Part shown: one piece after another, positions 9,235 through 17,150 of the stretch
How positions within the stretch are numbered: position 1 is the stretch's first letter
How the letters are laid out: each line of letters opens with the position of its first letter
NCBI GenBank assembly: GCA_016929395.1
Contig: JAFGIX010000008.1
Span: 1 to 43,123, forward strand
Length of the DNA: 43,123 bases
Source of the DNA: Candidatus Zymogenus saltonus
GTDB lineage: Bacteria; Desulfobacterota; Zymogenia; Zymogenales; Zymogenaceae
Direction of reading: 5' to 3'
Notes under the pieces: model-generated
The model's input: only the letters and a program-made list of their open reading frames with translations
Told to the model about the DNA's origin: nothing
The model's database searches: none
Translations under genes and position numbers: made by a program

Positions 9235-9753
9235 TTACCACCCGTTCCTGTGGACCTTCCCCCCTTCGTAGCGATTCAAGGGCGGCTTCTCCTCCGCGGG
9301 ATAACCCAGTGCGATGAGGGAGAGGGGCATCACGCCCTCCGGCAAACCCAGGAGCTTCTTCAGGCCTTCGACCCTCTCCTCGACAGGGTGGATCCCCAGC
9401 CACACCGCCCCCAGGCCCAAGGCGTTTGCCGCAATGAGGATATTCTGGGTCGCCGCGCCGCACTCCTGGGGCCAGTAACCGGCCCTAGTCTCCTTCCTTA
9501 GATCGGAGCATACGCAGACGGCGAGGGGCGCACCTAAAAGCATCTTTGAATGAGGGTGAAAGCCCGGTATCTCGTTAAGGATCTTCCGATTGTCTATCAC
9601 CACAAATTCCCACGTCCTTTGATCCGCCGCAGTCGGGGCCGACATTGCGGCGGTCAGTAGCTCCTTCACAGTCTCCTCGGAGACCGGTCTGCCGGTATAT
9701 TTCCGAATGCTCCTCCTTGTCAATATCGCATCCATTGCATCCATTGCGTCCAT
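9235..9753 (-). CDS. Nitroreductase family FMN oxidoreductase
   Basis: This is a one-domain nitroreductase-fold flavoprotein of about 172 residues. Family blocks are RRSIRKYTGRPVSEE (FMN phosphate contact), MSAPTAADQRTWEFVVID, and AATQNILIAANALGLGAVWLG. Members reduce nitro compounds, quinones or flavins with NAD(P)H; the substrate here is unknown. The start is ambiguous because a nine-base unit (ATGGAYGCR) is repeated three times, giving in-frame ATGs at 9753, 9744 and 9735. GGAGG lies 11 bases before the first. A TTG at 9771 is possible but overlaps the ribosome site. Confidence 0.88.
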   Translation of the reverse strand: MDAMDAMDAILTRRSIRKYTGRPVSEETVKELLTAAMSAPTAADQRTWEFVVIDNRKILNEIPGFHPHSKMLLGAPLAVCVCSDLRKETRAGYWPQECGAATQNILIAANALGLGAVWLGIHPVEERVEGLKKLLGLPEGVMPLSLIALGYPAEEKPPLNRYEGGKVHRNGW

Positions 9754-9849
9754 CGTGATTTCAACCTCCAATGTTTTTTATCCAATCGTCCCGCGCAAAC
9801 CTCTCCCCCTGATGACCGACCTGTCATCAATTAACCCGATTAATCAATT

Positions 9850-12525
9850 CTAAGGCCTGACGATGGCCGTGATCTTCCCGCTGAAATCGATATATTTTTC
9901 GGCAACCCTCTTTACGTCCTCCTCCGTCACGGCGAGGATCTTCTTCGGATACTCGGCAAAGAAATCGTATCCCAGCCCGTAAAGCTCGTTGGTCGCCATT
10001 GTCATCGCCATATCCATGTTCTCCTGTAGGCCGATCTCGTAGTTACCCGCAACGTAGTTCTTGGCCCTCTCAAGCTCCTTGGCCGTAACTCCCCCCTCCC
10101 TTATCTTTATAAGCTCATCCTCGATCCCCTTGATCGCCTCCTTGAGATTTTCCAGTTTGGTAGCCATATAGACCCCGAAAAATCCGGTATCCACCCCCCC
10201 CAGGTTCACTGCGGTGACAGAGTAGGCAAGCCCCCTCTTCTCCCGAAGCTCGATAAATAGCCTCCCCCCGTGCCCGGAGAGTATCGCCGTAAGAACCTCG
10301 AGGGTATACTGGTCATCGCTTTTGAGATCGGCTCCCAAAAATCCCATGACGATATGGGCCTGCTCCTTTCCCCTTACCCTCGTAACAGCCCTCTTCGGTG
10401 AACTTGGCTTTTCTGGACGCTCGATTTCAAGGGGCGTCGCCTCGGTCTTGGGGAAATCCTCGAACAGCCCCTCCACCCTCTTCAGGACATCCTCCGCATT
10501 CACATCCCCCACCACCGCTATAACCATCTCAGACGCTAAGGCGTGGTCCCTGTAATACGTAACAAGATCGTCTCTGGTGAACTTCTCTATATTTTCCTTC
10601 GTTCCGGTACTCGGCATCGAGTAGGGGTGATCTCCATAGAGTCTCTTCCTGAAGAGCCTTATGACGGTCAGGACAAGATTGTCCGCCTCGGCGTCTTTTG
10701 CGGCCAATGCCTTCTCCCTTACCTTCTCGAGCTCGTCCGAGTCGAACGTCGGATTTAAGATAACGTCCGAAAATATCTCCCATCCCTCATCTTCGTGCTC
10801 CTTCAAGAACTGGGTCCTGACTCCGAAGCTGTTATTACCGGAAAAACCATTGATGCTTCCCGCTATCGAATCAATCTTGTCGGTCAGGGCTTTGGCCGTA
10901 AGATCTTCAGTGCCGCGGGTCAGCATATATGACAATATTTCATTTATCCCGTTGTTTTCTTCGCTCTCGTACCTCACGCCGCCCGGGAAAATCGCAACGG
11001 TCGAGATTATAGGAAGCTCCGGCTCCTCTTTTATCACGAGGGTTATTCCGTTATTTAGCTTTGCCTTAAAGCCGGCCTCCCCATGTATCAACTCCGCCCC
11101 GGAGGAAACCGCCTCTTCCTTTCCTCCCTCATTAAAGCCCAGATGGACGGCCTCTTTGACACCCTTTTCGGTTACGCTCTCGGCAACATCCTCCGGGAGA
11201 AGATACGTAACCGTGAGATTCTTCTCGTTGAAATACTTTTTTGCAACCCTCCTTATATCGGCGTCATTAACACCCTCGATATTTTTGAGATAGCTTTCTT
11301 CAAATTTCACATCTCCCACAACCGTCTCGAAGTAGCCGAGTGTCCCGCAGAGACCCTTAAACGTCTCCTTCTCGTAAATGAAGTCCGTCTTGATGCTGGT
11401 CTTGGCGTTTCTCAGCTCTTCCTCCGTAACCTTTCCCGTCTTCAGAGCTATGACCTCCCCTAATATCGTCGACACGGCATTACTCATATTTTTTTGGTCG
11501 AGATTTGCGCTTATCAGATACAGCCCTGCCCTCTTCGGCGTGTAGGAAAAGGCGTCTATTGAATAGACGAGCTTCTCCTTGTCCACAAGACGGTGGTAAA
11601 GACGAGAGCCCCTCCCCTCACCCAGTATAAGGGCGGATACATCGAGGGCATACAGGTCTTCGTGGTCTATCGGGGGAATGTTGAAGCTGATCTTGAGGTA
11701 CCCCATGTTGACGTTATCGTAAAGCCCGTCGACCGAAAGGCCGTTGTTTATCGGGTATCTCACGGACGGCGCGGGCCTGACAATCTCTCTCTTTCGCTTG
11801 GAATCGAAGTACTTTTCGATCATCGGCTTTACCAGCGCAGGCTCGAAATCACCCACCAAGACGAGGATCATGTTCGAGGGGACGTAAAACGTCTTGCAAT
11901 ATTCGTTTATCTCATCCCTCGTGTATTGTTTCACCTTTTCCATGGTCCCGATGATCGGTTTTCCGTAGGGGTGCCCCGGAAAAGACTTTTCAAACATGAA
12001 TTTCGTTATCCTCCTGCTTGGGGAATCCATGTTCATCCTTATCTCCTCCAAGATCACCTTTCTCTCGTTCTCCACCTCGATCTCGGGTATTGTCGCATTT
12101 AGAACGGAATCTCCCACGACCCTTATCATATCCTCCACAAAACGGCTTGCCACGTTGGCCGTGTACACCGTGGAGTCAAAAGAAGTATACGCATTTGCGT
12201 ATCCCCCGGACGCCTCGATTATCGCCGCCCCTTCCCCAGGTTTAAGCTTTTCGGTTCCCTTGAAGCTTAGATGCTCAAGGAAGTGGGATATCCCTCCCTC
12301 GTCCTCCAGCTCGTTGAAGCTCCCCACGGAAATCCAGACGTTCATGGCAACGGCCGGAGTGGAGCCATCGGGATAAAGGAGCACCACCATCCCGTTCGGA
12401 AGCCTGTAGCGTTCAAGCCCCTTGGAAGATGCGCTTCCAGTTAAGACCGCAATGAAAATCAGCGTTATAAATAAAATAGCTAAAAGCCGTTTAGCGAAAA
12501 CCAGATTGTGTCTTTTCATTTTCAT
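9850..12525 (-). CDS. M16 family zinc metallopeptidase, two-lobed form, exported
   Basis: The start ATG at 12525 is fixed by a strong AAGGAGGA site; upstream codons in frame are not needed. A signal peptide covers residues 1-34 (basic start, LLAILFITLIFIAVLTG). The inverted zinc motif HFLEH is at residues 81-85, with the third ligand in ENERKVILEE about 75 residues on. The N-terminal half is therefore an active M16 unit. The C-terminal half (from about 500) repeats the fold without the HxxEH motif, as in pitrilysin-like and other paired M16 proteins. At 891 residues it is a fused pair. It is likely a periplasmic peptidase and is divergent from tatA. Confidence 0.9.
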   Translation of the reverse strand: MKMKRHNLVFAKRLLAILFITLIFIAVLTGSASSKGLERYRLPNGMVVLLYPDGSTPAVAMNVWISVGSFNELEDEGGISHFLEHLSFKGTEKLKPGEGAAIIEASGGYANAYTSFDSTVYTANVASRFVEDMIRVVGDSVLNATIPEIEVENERKVILEEIRMNMDSPSRRITKFMFEKSFPGHPYGKPIIGTMEKVKQYTRDEINEYCKTFYVPSNMILVLVGDFEPALVKPMIEKYFDSKRKREIVRPAPSVRYPINNGLSVDGLYDNVNMGYLKISFNIPPIDHEDLYALDVSALILGEGRGSRLYHRLVDKEKLVYSIDAFSYTPKRAGLYLISANLDQKNMSNAVSTILGEVIALKTGKVTEEELRNAKTSIKTDFIYEKETFKGLCGTLGYFETVVGDVKFEESYLKNIEGVNDADIRRVAKKYFNEKNLTVTYLLPEDVAESVTEKGVKEAVHLGFNEGGKEEAVSSGAELIHGEAGFKAKLNNGITLVIKEEPELPIISTVAIFPGGVRYESEENNGINEILSYMLTRGTEDLTAKALTDKIDSIAGSINGFSGNNSFGVRTQFLKEHEDEGWEIFSDVILNPTFDSDELEKVREKALAAKDAEADNLVLTVIRLFRKRLYGDHPYSMPSTGTKENIEKFTRDDLVTYYRDHALASEMVIAVVGDVNAEDVLKRVEGLFEDFPKTEATPLEIERPEKPSSPKRAVTRVRGKEQAHIVMGFLGADLKSDDQYTLEVLTAILSGHGGRLFIELREKRGLAYSVTAVNLGGVDTGFFGVYMATKLENLKEAIKGIEDELIKIREGGVTAKELERAKNYVAGNYEIGLQENMDMAMTMATNELYGLGYDFFAEYPKKILAVTEEDVKRVAEKYIDFSGKITAIVRP

Positions 12526-12609
12526 ACCTTTCCTCCTTATATACATAATATCCCCTTTTAGGCCAAGGAGCAATTAAAAAATTCCCTCCTATATTCCTTA
12601 TATAAAACC

Positions 12610-12638
12610 TTGACACACAACGAAAAAACTCGTATGAT
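12610..12638 (+). promoter_or_regulatory. Near-consensus sigma70 promoter, likely leaderless tatA transcript
   Basis: TTGACA (12610-12615), exactly 17 bases, then TATGAT (12633-12638). The A of the tatA ATG (12645) is seven bases after the -10, where transcription would normally begin. There is no ribosome site before the ATG, which agrees with a leaderless mRNA. Confidence 0.65.
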
Positions 12639-12644
12639 TAAAGT

Positions 12645-12953
12645 ATGTTTGGAATTGGTACACCAGAGCTTATTTTAATACTCGTGGTCGCACTCCTGAT
12701 CCTTGGGCCGAAGAAACTCCCCGAGGTGGCAAGGGCCATAGGGAAGGGGTTCGGAGAGTTGAGAAAGGCCACGGACGGGATAAGGAACAGCGTAAACGTA
12801 AACAGGGCCTTTCACGACTTCATGAGCGAGGATGACAATAATCCCCCGAATTCGAGTCAGCCGGGGGGCGGCGGGAACGGACATAAGGGAGATCCTTACG
12901 GCGATTCCGAGGGGGACAGCGGGGGAGACGATTGTGCCGAGGGCAAGAAATAG
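12645..12953 (+). CDS. tatA: Twin-arginine translocase subunit TatA/TatB
   Basis: This is a membrane pore or adaptor subunit of the Tat pathway, which exports folded proteins. The N-terminus MFGIGTPELILILVVALL is a typical short Tat helix (residues 7-22), followed by GPKKLPEVARAIGKGFGELRKA, the conserved amphipathic helix. The tail is acidic and Gly-rich (PGGGGNGHKGD). The 102 residues fit TatA or TatB; the GPKKLPEVARAIGKG form fits both and no second copy is present. tatC lies 478 bases downstream on the same strand. No ribosome site precedes the ATG (see the promoter). Confidence 0.9.
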   Translation: MFGIGTPELILILVVALLILGPKKLPEVARAIGKGFGELRKATDGIRNSVNVNRAFHDFMSEDDNNPPNSSQPGGGGNGHKGDPYGDSEGDSGGDDCAEGKK

Positions 12954-13431
12954 GTACGGCATCGGTGGAGGGAGGGGATGAAGTGGGGAGGCTATCGGGA
13001 TAACCAGAGGGAGATAGAGAGGGGATTACCGGAGGAGGATGGTCGGGGGGGAGAGCGTCACGTTGATTCCGATGGGGTTGAATGGAGGGACGGTTTGATG
13101 CCAACAAGGGATGGTTGTTAAAAACTTAAGAGGCGTAAAGCCCCCGGGCCTCATATTTAGTTAAATTAGCAAATTTGATGGGACTGTAACTCAATCCCTA
13201 TTTTTTTAACAGCTTAACACTTATAACAAGCAGCGAAAAAATCGGCGGTGGTAGGGAGAAGGCTTATTTTTGAGTCCGGTTTATCTTGAGAGGAAAAGTA
13301 ATACAGAAATGTTTTTAGGGAAGTCCTAAAAGGTTTCAACACCATACCACTGTATCGATATTGAGATATTTGCCGATATCGCAATATCGATATTTACTAT
13401 AGAGCGATATTTACTGTTAAGGAAAATAGGC
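12954..13431 (+). other. Gap between tatA and tatC: purine-rich block and operator-like element
   Basis: Bases 12960-13110 are strongly G/A-rich. The tatA frame stays open for another 55 codons after its TAG, ending at TAA 13119-13121. The residues are low-complexity (many R, G, E) and match nothing recognised, so this is probably chance from base composition. Bases 13351-13416 hold the GATAT-rich element described separately. No gene is called here. Confidence 0.4.
13353..13414 (+). promoter_or_regulatory. GATAT-rich inverted and direct repeats before tatC
   Basis: An 11-base perfect inverted repeat, TATCGATATTG (13353-13363) and CAATATCGATA (13382-13392), flanks an 18-base centre that itself has GATAT units. 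A direct repeat CGATATTTACT occurs at 13388-13398 and 13404-13414. Five GATAT copies lie within about 60 bases, ending 17 bases before the tatC start codon. The arrangement resembles a multi-site operator or a folded leader. Confidence 0.45.
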
Positions 13432-14271
13432 TTGGAAGAGAAAGATAAAAACATAAACAACGGCGAAGAGGCAAAAAAAGGACAGAACGAGAATGAAATG
13501 GAAGGCTCAACAATGAGCATTATCGAACACCTCGAAGAGCTCAGAACGAGGCTGATAAAGATTCTGATCGCGTCGGCCCTTGGATTTGCCGTATGCTACT
13601 GGATGTCCGAGTGGCTCTTTTCCCTCCTTATGAAGCCCCTCCTCGACGCCCTTCCGGGAAAAACGCTGATCTTCACCGGCGTGACCGAGGGTTTTTTCAC
13701 CTATCTCAAGGTCGGGATAATAGCCGGCATCTTCCTCGCCGCCCCCTACATCATATACCAGATATGGGCCTTCGTGGCGCCCGGCCTCTTCAAGAGAGAG
13801 AAAAAAATCCTAATCCCTATATCGATCATCTCCGCCGTCTTTTTCGTCGGCGGCGCCCTCTTCGGTTATTTCGTCGTCTTTCCCTTCGGGTTTCAGTTTC
13901 TCATCGGTAAATTCTCGTCGGATGTCATACAGGCGATGCCCTCCATAAAGGAGTACCTCTCCCTCGCCACGAAGATGCTCATAGCGTTCGGGGTGATCTT
14001 CGAGCTTCCCCTGGTTATCTTCGTCCTTGCACGCATCGGTATCGTCGACCACAAGTTTCTTAGAAAATATCGAAAATACGCCATCCTTGGAGCATTCATA
14101 GTAGGGGCAATACTGACTCCCCCCGACGTCATAACCCAGCTGATGATGGCCGGGCCGCTGATAGTCCTATACGAGATAAGCATCTGGGTGGCCTACTTCT
14201 TCGGCAAGAAAAAGAAAGTGTTGGATGACGACGAGGAAGAGAAAGATGACAAGGCGATAGAGCCGAAATAG
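13432..14271 (+). CDS. tatC: Twin-arginine translocase subunit TatC
   Basis: TatC recognises twin-arginine signal peptides and nucleates the Tat translocon. The 279 residues include the six-helix family core starting at about residue 28 (STMSIIEHLEELRTRLIK, the conserved cytoplasmic start). The conserved periplasmic and helix blocks are also present (FVAPGLFKREKKI, FGVIFELPLVIFVLARIGIV, ALTPPDVITQ-like). A charged 25-residue N-terminal extension and a Lys/Asp/Glu-rich tail are added. The TTG start has AAGGA eight bases upstream. ATGs at 13498 and 13513 are alternatives that would give a more usual N-terminus. Confidence 0.92.
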   Translation: MEEKDKNINNGEEAKKGQNENEMEGSTMSIIEHLEELRTRLIKILIASALGFAVCYWMSEWLFSLLMKPLLDALPGKTLIFTGVTEGFFTYLKVGIIAGIFLAAPYIIYQIWAFVAPGLFKREKKILIPISIISAVFFVGGALFGYFVVFPFGFQFLIGKFSSDVIQAMPSIKEYLSLATKMLIAFGVIFELPLVIFVLARIGIVDHKFLRKYRKYAILGAFIVGAILTPPDVITQLMMAGPLIVLYEISIWVAYFFGKKKKVLDDDEEEKDDKAIEPK

Positions 14272-14311
14272 AGGCCCGCCCGATAGAACCTTAATATCAT
14301 TTAGAAATCCT

Positions 14312-15088
14312 ATGACCTCGAAAAGCGGAAAAACGTACTTCATTACGGACAGCCATCTCACAAGTCCTGACGATGAGAATTACTCCGCCCTCCTCTTCTT
14401 TCTCGACGTATTAAAAGCCGAGAGAGAGGCGACACCCGGCCCCCTAATCCTTGTCATCCTCGGGGATCTGTTCGATTTTTGGGTCGGATACAGAAGCCTC
14501 GTCCCGAAAAGATACGAGAAGGTCATAGACCGCCTCTTCGATCTCTCCCGAAACGGCGTAGACATCCGCTACACAGAGGGGAACCACGACTTCTTCATGG
14601 GACCGATATTCACCGACCGTATCGGTGCCTCCGTTTACTCCAGGCCGTGGGACATGGAGACGCAGGGCTTGAGGATCTACATCGCCCACGGAGACCAGGT
14701 GAACAGAAAGGACTACGGCTACAGGCTCTTGAGATGTTTCTTGAGAAACCCCCTTTTCCGCATTATCAGGAGGTGTACTCCGAACTTCGTCATAGAGATG
14801 ATCGCAAAGAAGATGAGCCGGGCGAGCCGGGCCTACACCGAAAGGAAGGAAGACGACCATGAGGAGATCGCATGGGAGTTCGCCAACGTCCGCTTCAGGG
14901 AGGGGTACGACGCCGTCGTCATCGGCCATTTTCACGAGCGGAAGCTGAAAAGGACCGACTTAAGCGGCAGGGAGCGCCTCTACGTCAACGTCGGCCTCTG
15001 GATGGACGGGGATTACGACTACGTCATCCTCGAGGGAGGTAAGTTCAAGCCGATGAAGTTCGATTACAGACCCGTCCGGAAAAAATAA
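14312..15088 (+). CDS. LpxH-like UDP-2,3-diacylglucosamine diphosphatase / metallophosphoesterase
   Basis: This is a calcineurin-type phosphoesterase with all metal motifs: DSHLT (D-x-H) near residue 9, GDLFDFW near 50, GNHDFF near 90, AHGDQ near 127 and GHFHER near 209. The order and the W/F after GDLFD fit the LpxH group, which hydrolyses UDP-2,3-diacylglucosamine to lipid X in lipid A synthesis. LptFG in the same window agrees with LPS production. LpxH of E. coli has GNRD where this has GNHD, so a related pyrophosphatase remains possible. It follows tatC by 40 bases and lacks a clear ribosome site. Confidence 0.75.
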   Translation: MTSKSGKTYFITDSHLTSPDDENYSALLFFLDVLKAEREATPGPLILVILGDLFDFWVGYRSLVPKRYEKVIDRLFDLSRNGVDIRYTEGNHDFFMGPIFTDRIGASVYSRPWDMETQGLRIYIAHGDQVNRKDYGYRLLRCFLRNPLFRIIRRCTPNFVIEMIAKKMSRASRAYTERKEDDHEEIAWEFANVRFREGYDAVVIGHFHERKLKRTDLSGRERLYVNVGLWMDGDYDYVILEGGKFKPMKFDYRPVRKK

Positions 15089-15108
15089 GCAGGACAAGGT
15101 CCACCACT

Positions 15109-15969
15109 TCAATCCCCCGCGTGCTTCCCTATCAATCTAACCCCGTTTTCGTAAAAGACCTTATCGTAGAACTCCCGCGACAGGCTGAGTCCCCTGAGGC
15201 ACTCTATCTCGTCCTCCCTCGGAAAGATCAGGTTCGGGAAATCCGAACCGTAGACTATTCGATCCTTGTACTTTTCAAGGCGGTCTCCCCAGAAGCCCTT
15301 AAGATCGGCGAACACATCCTCGAGGCCGAAGAGGGGCGCCATCTTCGGGATGAACGTGAACGAGGTGTCCAGATAGATATTCTCGTGATTATCCAGTAGT
15401 CCAAAAAACTCCGTGTACTCCATCCCGCCCATGTGGGCCACGTTGCAGGGGAGGTCGGGGCGGCGGTCGAGAAGCTTTTCAAAATTGTCGTAGCCGACGA
15501 ACCTGTTTCCCGCCGGGCCGTTCCCCACGTGGAAGAGTATCCGCTTGCCTCTCTCCATCACGAGGTCGTAGAGGGGGAAGAACCGCTCGTCCGCCGGATA
15601 GTGTTCCTGTACCAGAAGCTGGAGCTTGAACCCGAGCATCTTTGGGTGTTTGAGGGCGTCTTTTGCGATCTTCATCGCTTCATCGTCCAGCGGCGAGAAC
15701 GCCCCGAAGCAGTAGAGGTCGTCTATCTCGTCCAGTATCTTTTTGTTCCAGTCGTTGAGGCCCTTCGCCACGCCTGCCCTGTGGGCGTAGTTGGAGTAGA
15801 CGATGGGGCCGACGCCTCTCTCCCGGAGGTGGGAGACGGATTCTTTACAATAGAGCTGGTAGATGACGTCCCACTTGTAGACTTCCGAGAAGTGGCGCCA
15901 GACGGCGTCGAACATCCTGTCGGGAAAGAGGTGGACGTGAAAATCGACGATTTTATCGGGGAGGGTCAT
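15109..15969 (-). CDS. Amidohydrolase family 2 (ACMSD-like) metal hydrolase
   Basis: This is a TIM-barrel amidohydrolase of 286 residues. Visible metal motifs are DFHVHLFPD near residue 9 (H-x-H), an internal His in FHVGNG near 142, NVAHMGG near 176, and YGSDFPNL near 240 (the catalytic Asp). The pattern is that of amidohydrolase_2/ACMSD-type decarboxylases and hydrolases. The substrate is unknown. It converges with the LpxH-like gene, 20 bases apart. The upstream neighbour on the same strand is the AT-rich SIR2 gene, 25 bases away. No strong ribosome site is seen. Confidence 0.8.
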   Translation of the reverse strand: MTLPDKIVDFHVHLFPDRMFDAVWRHFSEVYKWDVIYQLYCKESVSHLRERGVGPIVYSNYAHRAGVAKGLNDWNKKILDEIDDLYCFGAFSPLDDEAMKIAKDALKHPKMLGFKLQLLVQEHYPADERFFPLYDLVMERGKRILFHVGNGPAGNRFVGYDNFEKLLDRRPDLPCNVAHMGGMEYTEFFGLLDNHENIYLDTSFTFIPKMAPLFGLEDVFADLKGFWGDRLEKYKDRIVYGSDFPNLIFPREDEIECLRGLSLSREFYDKVFYENGVRLIGKHAGD

Positions 15970-15994
15970 GGGGGCACTCTTTTAGACAATATAT

Positions 15995-16924
15995 TCATGG
16001 CGATCGTATAAGCCATTTACGAATATCTACTTCAGATTCTGGCGGAGGTGGCATAGTCTCAATAGAAGCACCTGTGAACACTTCATTAGCAGTATCAATA
16101 TTCGGCATTATATCTATTATTAATACATTTTTAACCGCTTTACTGTGGATTCTAAGGTGTTCCAAAAACTCAGTATCATATGTATTAAAAGCAAATCCAA
16201 AGACGACTAATCGTGATGCACCATTGAGGAGTCTCGCGCTCAACTGCCATTGCCCCTTAAGTTCCTGCGGCATTATCTTGTTCTGAACTGGGGCAAGAAC
16301 TAGCGCATTTCCCGTTAAACCACGACGACCGTCTGTGTAATGAATGTCCGATTGCCACGAGATACTTCCATGGATTTTTGCTAACGGTAATTTACCAGTC
16401 AGAGTCACCGAATTAGATACAGGATAGGCACCACGGCCAGTAAGTATTTCTCCGGGGACTCCATAGTTAAATCCACGAGATCCCAATGCGTACTCTACCA
16501 GCATATCGTAATTAGTCGTGATGATGCCCTGGAGATACATGCCGAAAGTATTAGTAAGCAAATTCTGTGCTTTTTTTACACCTGGCCTCTCGAATCTGCG
16601 ATTTTCATCAATCATGAAAACATGCCGGCGCCACCTCCCGGCATGTCTTTCTTTCCAAATGTATGGTTCCGACAAGCGTCGGACAATATACCAGACTACC
16701 AATTTTGCAGTTTTTTTGCTCTGGTGCATTGCAAAGTCAATGAACGCTTCAACTGGCTTGTTAGGATTCAAATAATCCCATGAAGCCTTGATATCTCTCA
16801 CAAAGTGGAGCCTATTCTCCTCCTGAACTCCATCCGGTTCGATCGCAAAATCAAATAGACTATTCGCCAATGGTAAGTTCGCAGCCCACTTGGAGAAACC
16901 TGCACCAAGTATCAGTATTGCCAT
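15995..16924 (-). CDS. SIR2-like NAD-binding protein, possible defence effector
   Basis: The 309-residue protein carries the SIR2-fold signatures in order: GAGFS at residues 7-11 (NAD loop), TTNYD at 136-140, and KIHGS at 183-187 with the catalytic-type His185. A late VVFGFAF block also resembles the family. The zinc-binding Cys of true sirtuin deacetylases are absent, so it belongs to the SIR2_2-type domains. Several characterised members degrade NAD in anti-phage systems. No partner (helicase, APAZ, SLOG or TIR) is next to it. Its base composition is clearly more AT-rich than its neighbours, suggesting acquisition. The function as defence is inference. Confidence 0.7.
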   Translation of the reverse strand: MAILILGAGFSKWAANLPLANSLFDFAIEPDGVQEENRLHFVRDIKASWDYLNPNKPVEAFIDFAMHQSKKTAKLVVWYIVRRLSEPYIWKERHAGRWRRHVFMIDENRRFERPGVKKAQNLLTNTFGMYLQGIITTNYDMLVEYALGSRGFNYGVPGEILTGRGAYPVSNSVTLTGKLPLAKIHGSISWQSDIHYTDGRRGLTGNALVLAPVQNKIMPQELKGQWQLSARLLNGASRLVVFGFAFNTYDTEFLEHLRIHSKAVKNVLIIDIMPNIDTANEVFTGASIETMPPPPESEVDIRKWLIRSP

Positions 16925-17150
16925 CCGCTATCTCAGTTTTTGTGCAATTATACAATCCTTTAGTTTTTTGATATTTGTTTTATCTCTAAACCATTTCTAT
17001 TACATTTTTTTGCCCTATTTTCCATTATGGTTTTATCGATATCAGATTAAACTAAATCACAACACCAGATTGCTATGCTTTTTTGTTTTGTTCTGAGAAA
17101 AGCTAACGATCGAAATGACACTACTTTTTTAAATCTTAAGCAACCCTTTC

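Noticed and set aside
10661-11293. 210-codon frame opposite the M16 peptidase
   Set aside because: Shadow frame; the peptidase frame is clearly the coding one.
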